From Didymella arachidicola (lineage: Eukaryota; Ascomycota; Dothideomycetes; Pleosporales; Didymellaceae), in the NCBI GenBank assembly GCA_016630955.3, contig CM050001.1, forward strand, positions 1,054,001-1,118,000: a DNA stretch of 64,000 bases, read 5' to 3'. The notes under the pieces are model-generated. The model saw nothing but the letters and a program-made list of their open reading frames with translations, ran no database searches and was not told the origin of the DNA. The position numbers and the translations under genes were made by a program. Below, in pieces: positions 22,202-31,929 of the stretch; positions within the stretch are counted from its first letter, which is position 1; each line of letters starts with the position of its first letter.

Positions 22202-22231
22202 ACCAACCAACCAACCAACCCATTTAACCCC
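22202..22231 (+). repeat. LINE CCAA tail and right target duplication
   Basis: ACCAACCAACCAACCAA forms the LINE 3' end; ACCCATTTAACCCC at 22218-22231 is the right copy of the target duplication. The junction is ambiguous by a few bases because tail and duplication share ACC. Confidence 0.8.
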
Positions 22232-23234
22232 AATGTTATACTCGATCGCTTCACCAACGACGACTCAGACACCTCTAGCAACGCTTCAGAGGAAGCTCCT
22301 ACATACGGCGGCGAGGCATGGCAGAAACTGAATACAGTCATAAAACGCGCGTTGAGTAGTGCCTCAGAGAAGGACGCATCTATTGTTCGGCAATCGCTCC
22401 ACCACATGGCCATACAGAACACCCTTCTACAGAGCGAAAATGAGGGCCTGCTTGACGCTCTTACTGTTAAGAAAAGGAGAAAGATGAAGGGCAAGTCTCT
22501 AGACCTGCTGCAACACTATGAGTACTGGGGGCCTTCAATGATGTGGACTCCTCGGTCATTCAGGGAAGCCAAGACCCGCATGAGGCTTGCAAGGGAGGAG
22601 CGAGAGGCAGACGAGAAGGAGAAAGCTGACATGAGGGAGCTTGCTAAGGCTAATAAGCTATACAATGAGAAGATTGCGCAGGAGAAGCGTGATGCGCGCG
22701 CAAGGGAGAAGGAAGAGCGTGACCAGCAGAAGGCTAGGAAGGCTAAGGAAGTCGCTGAACGCAAGGCTGAGAGAGAGCGTCAAAGGCAAGCTCGCAACTC
22801 TCAAAAAGCTATACGAAAGCCCTCTATAGGCAAGCGCAAGGCTCTGGAGAAAGAAGCACCAAAGAAGAAGCAGAAACGTAGTGCTGGGGATGATGTAGCT
22901 GGTGCCTCGCGCATAGCGCGTACGCCAACACCTCCACACCAAACCAACACTCGCGGCCGCAAAATCCTTCGGCCAAGAAAGTTTTGGTAAGAAAGTTTGT
23001 TCTATAGGTTGATAGAATGCTCCACTAAGTTATCCTGTAATACAAGCTGTTGTGTGTGGCTCTACAGCCTCAAGTCTCTGTAGCCCGTTTTGGTGATGCG
23101 CGTGCATTGACTGACGGCGTGCATTGAGTGCACGGACACGGGTACCGTGTCCGTGCGTCAAATGCGCGGATTCATCAAATGCGCGGAATCTCCCAAACGC
23201 GTGATACTGCAACCCATGATAACTCAACGCCACC

Positions 23235-25288
23235 ATGTCACTCGAATCAGCCCTTGCAGAGGTAGCTGAATTGAAACCTTGCGAAAAGGTCCCGTATACG
23301 AGAATTGCCGAAAAGTATGGTGTTGTGCGCTCAACTTTGACGCGCCGCCACCGAGCTAAGACGCGCCCGCGCAACGAGGTCTCAACAGAGCAGCAAAACC
23401 TCAACCCACAACAGGAGACGGACCTTGTGAGATACATAGAAGAGCTTTCAGAGCGTCGGCTACAACTTACAAGGCAGATGATACAAAACTTCATGTCGTC
23501 TGTCGCACTATTGGGTGCGGGGGTTGCAGGTGTGGAATCTTGAGAAGAGTGTGTATGTTGTTGTATTGTTTCAGCATCATAGCTCAGCTTATATCTAGGC
23601 CCTTGCGCGGCACGATTAGTAACACAGTTTAGGTTCACGACAGCGCTTGGCCTGCGACATCGTCTGTAGCTCAGAAGGAGGTCTCCGAGAGTGCCGTTAC
23701 GCGCTTTATCAACAAGCACCATGACCGACTCACATCACAATGGAACTCCGCTATGGACTCTGTTCGTCACAACGCTAACTCTGCAGCTAAATATGAGCAA
23801 TACTTCAAGCTGCTGCATGACAAGATTCAACAATATGACGTTGAGGCGGCACACACGTACAACATGGATGAGAAAGGCTTCATGACTGGCATTATCGGCA
23901 GGTCAAAACGAGTGTTTAGTAAGAGGAAATTTGATAAGGGAGAGGTCAGAGCATCCCTCCAGGATGGCAATCGCGATTGGGTAACAGTGATAGCTTGTGT
24001 GTGTGCCGATGGAGGAGTGCTGCCGCCTGGAGTCATCTACGCCGCTGCTGGAAAAGATGTCCAATCGAGCTGGGTGAAGGATATTGATCCCAGAAAACAC
24101 TCAGTACACTTCACAACGAGCCCTACGGGATGGTCAAACAACGATATAGGACTTGCCTGGCTTGAGCAGGTGTTTGATCGCTACACCAAGGCCAAAGCAC
24201 GGAGGAAGTGGCAGCTATTGATCCTTGACGGCCATGGGTCACACGTAACAATGGATTTTATCACTTACTGTGATGACAACAAGATCCTGTTGTGTATCCT
24301 TCCTCCTCATTCAACTCACACGCTTCAGCCATTAGACGTTGTGTGCTTCAAGCCGTTGTCATCTAGCTACAAGGACTACCTCACCATCTTTACACATGAG
24401 AGCCAGGGCTTGCTCCCTGTAAAGAAAAGCGACTTCTTTGGCCTGTTTTGGAAGGCCTGGGTGGATACATTCACAAAAGAGATGGTTTTGAGGTCCTCCT
24501 ATATAACAGGTATAGCACCCCTCAACCCTAGCATTATCGTCGACAAATTCACCCACGAGGACTCCGAGGACTCATCCGAAGCTAGCTCAGGTACCTCAGT
24601 ATACAGTGGCAAGGATTGGCTTAAGATTGAATCGCTTGTGCGCAATATATCAACCGATCAGACCAGTAAGGATACGCGGAAAATCCTGCGCTCACTCCAC
24701 CACATCTCTATACAAAACGAGCTCCTCCACAACGAGATTGTAGGCCTCCGAACCTCGCTACAACGGAAGAAGAAGCGCTCTAAGAAGTCGTATCCTTTGC
24801 CTCTCCAACAACGCCAAGAATACCATGGTGGAGCTGTTTTGTGGTCACCGAGCAAGCGCCGTGAAGCTGAGCACCGATATGACGTCGTTCAGCGCCTGGA
24901 TATGGAAGAAAAGCTTAGGAAAGCAGACGAGCGGGAGGTAGCAGCTGCTAGGAGGCTTGTGAAGGAGACGGAGAAGGAGCAGAGGCGTGTGGCGCGTGAA
25001 GCAGCTGCTGAGGTGCGGAGGAAGGAGAAGGAAGAGCGCGCCAAGGGAGTCGCTGAACGCAAGGCAGAACAACAGCGTCAGAAGGAGGAGCGCAACGCTG
25101 AAAAAGCCATACAATTGCCCCAAAAGGGCAAGAGGAAGGCTTCACAAGCTACTGGGTCAAAAAAGCGTCAAAAACATGTCGATATTGACGATGCTGTGGG
25201 TGCTGCTCCTCCGCCGCCGCCCCCATCGCTGTCACACAAAACAACATCACGTGGCCGCAACGTCAAGCTTCCAGCAAAATTCAAGTAG
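23235..25288 (+). pseudogene. T3 transposase gene, interrupted
   Basis: The 5' part (23235-23500, MSLESALAEVAELKPCEKV...) ends in codons for NFMSS. After the 159-base element and the second TCGTC copy (23501-23664), the frame resumes at 23665 (VAQKEVSESAVTRFINKHHD). Joined, it would be 629 residues. Catalytic boxes are YNMDEKGF, LILDGHGSHVT and LQPLDVVCF; a Glu/Lys/Arg-rich coiled coil and GRNVKLPAKFK end the protein. The insertion introduces a stop (VES-TGA at 23541-23543), so no full transposase is made; an internal start at 23753 could yield only the DDE part. Confidence 0.88.
23501..23659. mobile_element. 159-base TG..CA element (solo-LTR-like), copy 2, uninterrupted
   Basis: Runs TGTCGCACTATTGGGTGCGG to GGCCTGCGACA, flanked by TCGTC at 23496-23500 and 23660-23664. 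It is the filled/empty control for T1: the TTATATC inside it is where T1 inserted in copy 1. The shared flank extends by chance to TCGTCTGT on both sides, so an 8-base hAT-type duplication was considered, but copy 1 allows at most 6. Confidence 0.7.
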
Positions 25289-25442
25289 CATATCTTTTTT
25301 GCAAGTAATGAATTACTGATACACCACAAAACCTCACGATAATAGCTGTTGTGGGTGGCTCACGAGCCTCATACTATCTGATGCGGGTGGGGTCAATTCC
25401 GCGCATTTGATGAATCTGCGCATTTGACGCACGGACACGGTA

Positions 25443-25545
25443 GTGATGTCCGGAACGTGTCGATTGAAGAGGAAGTCGTTGAGACCAATCTTCTCGGTCC
25501 GCAGCTGCACCAGCAGCGCGCTTTCCCTTTTGCTAAGCCTCTCAT
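25443..25545 (-). pseudogene. scrap of a LINE reverse-transcriptase C-terminus
   Basis: The minus strand reads RLSKRESALLVQLRTEKIGL followed by NDFLFNRHVPDI, which resembles the conserved C-terminal segment after the RNase H of fungal LINEs. Only about 35 codons remain, abutting the T1-family fragment. It is unrelated in sequence to the intact LINE at 16175-22217. Confidence 0.45.
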
Positions 25546-25771
25546 GGTTAAGTTTCTGTTGATTGACTGCTTTAACCTCCCTAGAAGTTAAAACCCCTTT
25601 GCTTTAGCAAACTTTGTATACAAGATTTGTTCCTTATAATTGCGCAAATTAAATTCTGTAGCTGCTTCTTGGATTGAGTCCCTATTGACTGAGCTATGGG
25701 GTGTTGAAGTTGGGGTGCGATTTGTTCGGCGGGGCGTTACGCGATGGTGGGCGTCACGCGCACGGACTCGG
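25546..25771 (-). mobile_element. 5' fragment of a T1-family transposon
   Basis: Reverse complement begins at 25771 with the T1 terminal repeat (CCGAGTCCGTGCGCGTGACG) and continues through the leader and first transposase codons (DSIQEAATEFNLRNYKEQ). The start ATG is AGG here. A stretch of about 40 bases is deleted between two copies of AAAGGGG-like sequence, and the fragment ends after the VKAVNQQKL codons. TA at 25772-25773 flanks the TIR. Confidence 0.75.
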
Positions 25772-25773
25772 TA

Positions 25774-25787
25774 GTGACCGTGCACGG
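25774..25787. other. 14-base spacer between transposons, TIR-like
   Basis: GTGACCGTGCACGG sits between two TA dinucleotides and resembles the inner end of a CCGTGTCCGTGCAC terminus in reverse. It may be an excision scar of a further element. Confidence 0.35.
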
Positions 25788-25789
25788 TA

Positions 25790-27925
25790 CCGTGTCCGTG
25801 CACCCAACGATCGGAGTCAACCAACGATCGGTGCACAACATCTATACCAAATTTCAACGCGTAACAGCTCAACCACCATGCCAGGAATTAATGATGCGCT
25901 TGCAGAGATTCGTAAATTGAATCCAGGCGAGAAACTTGTCTATACCAAAATTGCGCTTAAGCACGGTGTTGATCGTAATACTCTATCGCGCGCGCACCGC
26001 GGTGTGCAGGTCCCTCGACGCGTTGCTAACGAACACCAACACAAGCTCACTCTACAACAAGAAGAAGACCTTGTGCAGTATATAGAACTACTCTCTGCGC
26101 GTCGCTTACCACCTACAAGAGTTATGGTACAAAATTTTGCGTCCAAAGTAGCCCAGAATCCTTGCTCTGAGAGTTGGGTTACGCGCTTCCTGCACCGTCA
26201 TCGCGACCGCGTTACACCTCAATGGACAACAGCCATGGACTCCAATCGCCACAACGCTGAGTCTGGGTACAAGTATAAGCTCTACTTTGACTTGTTACAG
26301 CAGAAGATTCTTGACTACTCAATTGAGCCACGGCACACGTACAATATGGATGAGAAGGGCTTCGCGATTGGGGTGCTAGGAAGGTCAAAACGCATCTTCA
26401 GTAGGCGTCAATATGAGAAGAAGGAGGTTAGACAGGCTCGTCGAGATGGCTCACGTGAGTGGGTGAGCTTATTAGCAGCAGTCTGCGCGGATGGTACAGC
26501 TCTACCCCCAGGCATCATCTTCGCGTCAAAAAACTCCACAATCCAGAGTCATTGGGTGGCCGATATTGAGGCAGGAACACACCAAATTCACGTGGCTTCT
26601 TCGCCTACAGGCTGGACGAACAATGATATTGGATTAGCGTGGCTTGAGCAGATGTTTGACCGCTATACTAAGGCAAAGGCGCGCCGGAGTTACAGGCTTC
26701 TAATAGTAGATGGCCACGGGAGTCACCTGACGCAGGACTTTATCAACTACTGCGATCAGAGTCGGATTATACTCGCTGTGTTGCCACCTCACAGTACTCA
26801 GACGCTGCAGCCGCTGGACGTAGTCTGCTTCAAGCCTCTCTCTTCTGCCTACGCCTCTGAGCTCGACGACTACCTCCAGAAGTCTCAAGGCCTATCTCCG
26901 TTGACGAAAGGTGACTTCTTCAGTCTATTCTGGCCTGCCTGGATGAACACGTTCACAGAAAAGCTTATACAAAACTCCTTCACTGCCACAGGGATAAGCC
27001 CAATAAACCCCGACGTTATACTTAACAGGTTCGGCCACACTACACCTGAAGACTCAGGCTCAGTCTCCTCTGGCTCCACAGCTTATTCTGCAGAGGATTG
27101 GCTTAGAGCTTGCACTACATTGCGTGAAGAGGTGAAGGATCCTCGCAGTGTAGGTGCGCGGAAGCTTGGCCAAACTATCCACCACCTGTCAACCCAGGTA
27201 GAGCTCCTTCACAGCGAACTGGATGGCTTGCGACAGAAGCTATACCTAAAACAGAAGCTTCAAAAGCAACCTAGTAGGCAATTAGACTTGCAACAGCACC
27301 AGGAGTATCACGGCGGAGCGATGGTGTGGTCACCTCGATCTATTCGAGAGGCGCGGGTCCGCATGGCAGTTACTGAGCAAGAGAAGGAGGAGGAAGAGCT
27401 AAGAAAGGCAGAGATGAAGGAGCTAGCAGCTGCCAATAAGCTATATAAGGAGAAGATCGAAGAAGAGAAGCGTGCGCAGCGGGTGAGGGAGAAGGAAGCG
27501 CGCGCGCAGGCCAAGGCAGAGGAGCGTCAAGCTATCAATGCCCGGAAAGCTGCTAGAGCTGCTGCCAAACAGGCTCGCGACTCTGCAAAAGCCTTACAAC
27601 AGCCCCAAAGAGGCAAGTCTACAACCTCAAAAGCTTCTGCAATTAAACAGAAGCCTGCGCGTTGTGGTGTAGGTGCTCGTAGTCGCCCGAAGCCTGCGAC
27701 GCCTCCTCCGCCTGCACGCACTCACACAACCCGCAGCGGCCGCACCGCCACATTATATAGATAGATTGTACAAAGACAATTGCTCGCATAGGCCTATAGA
27801 ATACTCCACCAAGATATCTCGTGATAATAGCCATCGTACGTCGCCCTGCAGCTTCATTTTTGTAGTAGGCCTCAGGGCTCGGAGCGATCGTTGCGCGACT
27901 CCGATCGTTGGGTGCACGGACACGG
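25790..27925 (+). mobile_element. DNA transposon T4 (pogo/Fot-like)
   Basis: TIRs start CCGTGTCCGTGCACCCAACG at 25790 and close with the complement at 27925, with TA on both sides (25788-25789, 27926-27927). CCAACGATCGG occurs twice in the TIR at a 17-base period. One open transposase gene; appears intact. Confidence 0.9.
25878..27764 (+). CDS. pogo/Fot-type DDE transposase of T4
   Basis: 628 residues from the ATG at 25878 (MPGINDALAEIRKLNPGEKL); the longer upstream frame runs through the TIR and is not the start. N-terminal psq HTH (YTKIALKHGVDRNTLSRAHR), Tc5/CENP-B HTH ending SWVTRFLHRHRD, and DDE boxes YNMDEKGFAIGV, LIVDGHGSHLT and LQPLDVVCF. The C-terminal 150 residues are a charged coiled coil and a basic tail ending TRSGRTATLYR. 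No stop or frameshift, so it may be active on T4 ends. Confidence 0.92.
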   Translation: MPGINDALAEIRKLNPGEKLVYTKIALKHGVDRNTLSRAHRGVQVPRRVANEHQHKLTLQQEEDLVQYIELLSARRLPPTRVMVQNFASKVAQNPCSESWVTRFLHRHRDRVTPQWTTAMDSNRHNAESGYKYKLYFDLLQQKILDYSIEPRHTYNMDEKGFAIGVLGRSKRIFSRRQYEKKEVRQARRDGSREWVSLLAAVCADGTALPPGIIFASKNSTIQSHWVADIEAGTHQIHVASSPTGWTNNDIGLAWLEQMFDRYTKAKARRSYRLLIVDGHGSHLTQDFINYCDQSRIILAVLPPHSTQTLQPLDVVCFKPLSSAYASELDDYLQKSQGLSPLTKGDFFSLFWPAWMNTFTEKLIQNSFTATGISPINPDVILNRFGHTTPEDSGSVSSGSTAYSAEDWLRACTTLREEVKDPRSVGARKLGQTIHHLSTQVELLHSELDGLRQKLYLKQKLQKQPSRQLDLQQHQEYHGGAMVWSPRSIREARVRMAVTEQEKEEEELRKAEMKELAAANKLYKEKIEEEKRAQRVREKEARAQAKAEERQAINARKAARAAAKQARDSAKALQQPQRGKSTTSKASAIKQKPARCGVGARSRPKPATPPPPARTHTTRSGRTATLYR

Positions 27926-27929
27926 TATA

Positions 27930-30064
27930 CCGAGTTCGGCCTCGTGATGCACACGGCGCGTGATGCACACCCCACCAACTTTCGCACCCCAGAATAAGTG
28001 AGGTTATTGATCGACACCACAACGCTACTATCGCGAGATAAGTTGGTGGATTACTATATAGACTATTGCGAAACTTTTGGCTACCACAGTTTTTTTGGAG
28101 GACGCGTGGTGCGGCCAGTAGACGTTGTTGTGGGTGAAGGTGGTAAGGGCGCCTTATGGGCAGCCACCTGCCTTCGCACAGCACCACCACCACGATTCTT
28201 TGTTACTTTTGACTGAGATCTCTGTGAGGCCTTACTCTTAGCCTGTTTAGGCAATTGGGTACTTTTTTCTGCGTTGCTCTTGCGCTGAGCCTCTTCTTTA
28301 CAAGCCTCAATTTGAGCGCGCTTTGCAGCCTGTGCCTTAGCTGTCAATACCTTCTTCTTCTCTCGCTCAACACGCTTATCTTCCTTCTCCTTCGCTTGAA
28401 TAAGCTTCTTCTGGTGTTGAAGCTCCTTCTTAGTAGCTTTTGCTGCCTCCGCAGCGCGCTCTAGGTCCTCTTTTGCCTGGAGTTCTTGCTTCGCGCGCTC
28501 AATGCGTGAAGGACTCCACAAGACTGCACCACCACTGTCATTACCGTCAATAGGTTGCAAAGGTAGTACCCTCCGCTTTCTCTTCTTATTCTTATTAGCC
28601 TTTAGAGCCTCTTCTAGGCCTTCAATCCGAGCTTCTTGGACTTCTAATCGCACGTGGAGTTGGTGAAGGGCTTGATCAACTGCCTCATCAGCACTGGACC
28701 TATCCTCTTCTCTTGCACGCTTAAGTAGCCGCTGCGTCTTGCGCCAACTAGGTGAACCTGGTGCAGGCTGAGGCCCTGTAGGCTCTGAGGTCGTGCTAGG
28801 CGTCCTTGGTGTTGGTATTCTGAACTTCTTGAGCACGACGTCGGCATCTGGTGGGTGGATTCCAGTACACTTAAAGGCCTGTACAACGAGGTCTTTGGTG
28901 AAGGTCTTCTTCCAAGCTGCCCAAAAGAGCGGGAAGAAGTCAGCTTGACCTACAGGCACCCACCCCTCTGTGGTATGGCCGCGGTGAAGGAGTTCCATGG
29001 AGTAGCTCTGTGCCAACGGCCCAAAGCACGCTACATCAAGCGGCTGAAGCGCGTGGGTTGCGTGCGGAGGGAATATAAGTAGGAGAATCTTGTTAGCATG
29101 AGCGTATTCGATGAAGGCCTGGGTAACGTGACTGCCGTGGCCATCAAGGATCAAGAGCCTGTACTTCCCTCGCGCTCTTACTCTTGTATAGCGATCAAAC
29201 ACCTGCTTCAGCCAGGCAACACCAAGAGCATCATTTATCCAGCCATTTACTGAGGTACCAAAGTGTATATCGTGTTTCCCTGCGTCGACGCGCTGCACCC
29301 AGCTCTCTTGGAGCTGGAGAGACGATGAAGGATAGATGACTGCGGGCGGCAACGCATAACCATCAGCTCCTACTGCTCCTACTACTGTCACCCACTTCCT
29401 GTTGCCATCATGAGATGCTAGCTTGTATTTCCGGCGCCCAAAGAGTCGCTTATCGAAGATTCTGACGCCCTTTGACATCACTCCAATCATGAATCCCTTC
29501 TCATCCATATTGTACGTGTTTTCAGGCTCTATTGAATGCTGCTTGATTGTACTGTGCAGCAGGTCAAAATAAGAGCTAAAGGATTCATATGAAGCAGCAT
29601 CGTGACGTGATTTTTCCATAGGCGTGGTCCAGGCTGTGAGAAGGTCGTCGGGGTAGCGATGAAGGAAGCGCGATACCCATCGATCGGAGGGCTCCCATTG
29701 ACACAGCGACTTCACGATTCTCCGCAGGATCTTTCTTGTAGGCATAAGGTGTCTCTCGGTAAGTGATTTGACGTATTGTACAACCTCTATTTCATCGCGT
29801 GGGTGGAGAACTAGCTGGTGTTTTGATTTGACCTCATTTGACGCGCATACACCTTGGTGCCTTCGGCTCAACGTAGTGCGACAACAACCGTGTTTCTGGG
29901 CAAGATCTTTATACGTAAAATGTTCTCCATACTTCAAAGTAGCTAGCTCTGCGAGGGCTTCTTTTAACGGCATCGTGGGGTTGAGTTATGGGGGGGTGCG
30001 CAGTATAGGTCAATGTTGGTGGGGTGTGCATCACGCGCCGCGTGCATCACGAGGCCGAACACGC
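27930..30064 (-). mobile_element. DNA transposon T5 (pogo/Fot-like)
   Basis: Left TIR starts CCGAGTTCGGCCTCGTGATG at 27930 after TATA; the right TIR is readable to GAGGCCGAAC near 30060. Then the expected TCGG is replaced by ACGC and sequence of T6 follows, so the right terminus is eroded. CGTGATGCAC occurs twice in each TIR at a 16-base period. Confidence 0.82.
28081..29973 (-). CDS. pogo/Fot-type DDE transposase of T5
   Basis: 630 residues on the minus strand from the ATG at 29973 (MPLKEALAELATLKYGEHFT). HTH region YKDLAQKHGCCRTTLSRRHQ, WVSRFLHRYPDD, and catalytic boxes YNMDEKGFMIGV, LILDGHGSHVT and LQPLDVACF. The C-terminus has a long Lys/Glu coiled coil and ends TRPPKKLW. The reading frame is fully open. 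Because the right end of the element is damaged, the enzyme may be intact while T5 itself may not be mobile. The degraded element at 39896-42093 is of the same subfamily. Confidence 0.9.
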   Translation of the reverse strand: MPLKEALAELATLKYGEHFTYKDLAQKHGCCRTTLSRRHQGVCASNEVKSKHQLVLHPRDEIEVVQYVKSLTERHLMPTRKILRRIVKSLCQWEPSDRWVSRFLHRYPDDLLTAWTTPMEKSRHDAASYESFSSYFDLLHSTIKQHSIEPENTYNMDEKGFMIGVMSKGVRIFDKRLFGRRKYKLASHDGNRKWVTVVGAVGADGYALPPAVIYPSSSLQLQESWVQRVDAGKHDIHFGTSVNGWINDALGVAWLKQVFDRYTRVRARGKYRLLILDGHGSHVTQAFIEYAHANKILLLIFPPHATHALQPLDVACFGPLAQSYSMELLHRGHTTEGWVPVGQADFFPLFWAAWKKTFTKDLVVQAFKCTGIHPPDADVVLKKFRIPTPRTPSTTSEPTGPQPAPGSPSWRKTQRLLKRAREEDRSSADEAVDQALHQLHVRLEVQEARIEGLEEALKANKNKKRKRRVLPLQPIDGNDSGGAVLWSPSRIERAKQELQAKEDLERAAEAAKATKKELQHQKKLIQAKEKEDKRVEREKKKVLTAKAQAAKRAQIEACKEEAQRKSNAEKSTQLPKQAKSKASQRSQSKVTKNRGGGAVRRQVAAHKAPLPPSPTTTSTGRTTRPPKKLW

Positions 30065-31912
30065 TAAGCGAGTGAGCCGTACAAGCAAGTGAGCCACCCC
30101 ACCAACTTCCTGTACCCTCTACACTTGCATCAACTATGAATCTACCACATCTACGTCAAAACACCTCAGATGAGGCTGATATATATCTTGCGATATTAGC
30201 TCTTAATACAGACCAAATCCAGACTGCGAGGTGTGCTGCAGGCACGTTTAGGGTCTCTCGCGCAACGCTCCACCGCCGACGCGCTGGCACGCTTGCCTGA
30301 CGCGATTGCCAGCCCAACTCATAGAAGCTTACCTAGCTAGAAGAGGAGGTGATTGTTAAATACATACTTAATCTAGATCTACGTGGATTTGCGCCTACGT
30401 ACGCAGCTGTACGTGATATGGCTAACAGACTACTGGCTGCGCGCGGCGCTGGTTAGGTTGGCGTCCACTGGCCGCGCAACTTCGTTAAGCGTACAGAGAG
30501 TCTTACAACGCGTTTTAACCAAGCGTATAACAGGCAGAGAGCTCTATATAAGGATTCTGTCCTTATCTAAGGCTGGTTTAAGCTTGTAGAGCAGACAAAG
30601 GCTAAGTACAGCACCTGCGACGAAGACGTCTATAACTTTAACAAGACTAGCTTTATAATGGGCAAGATCACAACGCAGCTTGTTGTACCAGGGTCAGAGA
30701 GGAGAGTAAGGCCAAAGGCTATCCAGCCTGGCGACCGTGAGTAGGTGACGGTAATAGCAGCTATCAACGCTGCTGGCTGGTCAGTCCCACCGTTCCTAAT
30801 CTTTGCCGGCAAGTACTATCTCTCTGCCTGGTATGAGGAGGCAGAGATCCCACGCAACTGGGCAATTGCAGTTAGCGACAACGGCTGGACAAATAACGAG
30901 CTTAGGGTAGAGTGGCTGAAGCACTTTAACGCTCACACTTAGGCTCGTGTAGTAGGAGCGCGGCGCCTACTTATCCTTGACGGCCACGAGAGCCACCACT
31001 CTCTTGAATTCCAGGAGCTCTGCAAGGAGCACAACATCTACACGCTCTGTATGCCACCCCACTCCTCTTACTTGGTTCAGCCTCTTGACGTTGGCTGCTT
31101 CTCCCCGTTGAAGCGCGCGTATAGTCGTGAGGTAGAGAGCCTAATTAGCAACCACATCAACCACGTCACTAAGCTTAAGTTTCTGCCAGCGTTCAAGGCA
31201 GCTTTTGATTAATCGTTCACGCCAGTTAATATCTGCTTAGCCTTCTAGGGAGCAGGTCTAGTACCTTATCAGCCAGAGGCCGTCCTCTTAAAGCTAGACG
31301 TACACCTACGTACACCTACTCCACCAGCAGCTCTCACAGAGGCTCTCTAGGAGGCTCGTACTCCAAGCAACGCCCGCGAGCTTAAGGCTCAATCAAGCCT
31401 AATTCGTGAGCGCGTACGCTAGCACAAGAGCTTAGCACCGGCCTCTATTATAGAGGTGATTAATCAGCTTAAGAAGGGGGCTGAGGTAATGATGCTCTCA
31501 GCTGAGCTGATGCGCGATCAGATTGCTAGCCTTGAAAGAGCCAACGAGGCAGCGTCAAAGCGCAGGGAGCGCAAAAAAAAAAAGCGTATACAGAAGCGTG
31601 GAGTGTTAACAGAGGGGGCTAGGGAGGATATACTTGCTCAACGTGAGGCTGATCAGCAGCTCGCTCGTGAGGAGCGTCAGGGAGGAGAGCGATCAGGCCT
31701 TAGCTGTCAGGCTCTGGCGCGCTGCAAGAGGTGCAGGGAGACTGGGCACAACTCACGGACATGCAAAAAAGAGACTCTAGCTACTACTTAATCTACTCTA
31801 TTAATTTCTAGGTATTGCACTATTGCATTGTTAAGGTATACCAGTGTAGAGGTGCGCAAGATTGGTAGGGTGGCTTACTCGCTTGTACGGCTCATTCGCT
31901 TATAAAACACGT
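30065..31912 (+). mobile_element. DNA transposon T6, RIP-degraded
   Basis: The right TIR, read inwards, is ACGTGTTTTATAAGCGAATG at 31912, followed by TA. The left TIR starts only at TAAGCGAGTGAGCCGTACAA (30065), lacking the outer ten bases, where it meets the eroded T5 end. AAGCGAGTGAGCC and AAGCAAGTGAGCC repeat at a 17-base period. The transposase gene inside has multiple stops. Confidence 0.8.
30136..31791 (+). pseudogene. T6 transposase, stops in frame, CCHC knuckle C-terminus
   Basis: A single frame runs from ATG 30136 (MNLPHLRQNTSDEADIYLAI) to TAA at 31791 with no frameshift, but about a dozen TAG, TAA and TGA codons where related proteins have Gln, Arg or Trp (for example PGDRE-TAG-VTVI for EWVT). 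Catalytic boxes are YNFNKTSFIMG (first Asp lost), LILDGHESHHS and VQPLDVGCF. The end carries CKRCRETGHNSRTC, a CCHC zinc knuckle shared with T7, T8 and T9. The mutation pattern is RIP-like. Not functional. Confidence 0.85.
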
Positions 31913-31929
31913 TAGCCGTATCTTATCAC

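Larger units (their letters stand above)
16175..22217 (+). mobile_element. full-length Tad/I-type non-LTR retrotransposon (LINE)
   Basis: About 6.04 kb between perfect 14-base target duplications (ACCCATTTAACCCC). It has a 146-base 5' leader, two overlapping ORFs, a 3' UTR with a CT-rich minisatellite, and a short tandem tail of CCAA units in place of poly(A). Both ORFs are open with all catalytic motifs, so the insertion looks recent and potentially autonomous. Confidence 0.92.
15044..22990 (+). pseudogene. T2 transposase gene, interrupted by the LINE
   Basis: The 5' part runs 15044-16174 (MTMEEALAELDALNSSEEVC...; WVTRFLHRH; YNMDEKGF; LVDGHGSHLT; LQPLDVVMF) and stops after FKATGVHPFNP. The 3' part resumes at 22232 with NVILDRFTNDDSDTSSN and ends GRKILRPRKFW at 22990. 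Without the LINE and one target duplication the two parts are in frame and encode 629 residues, the same as T3 and T4. No other lesion was seen, so the LINE insertion is the only inactivating event. The 3' part has the Lys/Glu-rich coiled coil typical of this transposase group. Confidence 0.85.
14954..23141 (+). mobile_element. DNA transposon T2, split by a LINE
   Basis: Terminal inverted repeats start CCGTGTCCGTGCACTCAATG at 14954 and close with the complement at 23141. Inside the TIR, TCAATGCACGC occurs twice at a 17-base period. TA precedes the left end; the right end is followed by an extra G and then TA. Removal of the LINE (16175-22217) and one 14-base duplication leaves about 2.1 kb, the size of T1. 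Confidence 0.88.
23145..25440 (+). mobile_element. DNA transposon T3, split by a 159-base element
   Basis: TIRs start CCGTGTCCGTGCGTCAAATG (23145) and close with the complement at 25440; TA flanks both ends (23143-23144, 25441-25442). Inside the TIR, TCAAATGCGCGGA occurs twice at a 17-base period. The interior holds one transposase gene with a 159-base insertion. Confidence 0.9.

Noticed and set aside
23496..23667. 8-base TCGTCTGT duplication suggesting a hAT-type MITE for the 159-base element
   Set aside because: Copy 1 shares at most 6 bases (GAACAT), so 5 bases with TG..CA ends is the consistent reading.
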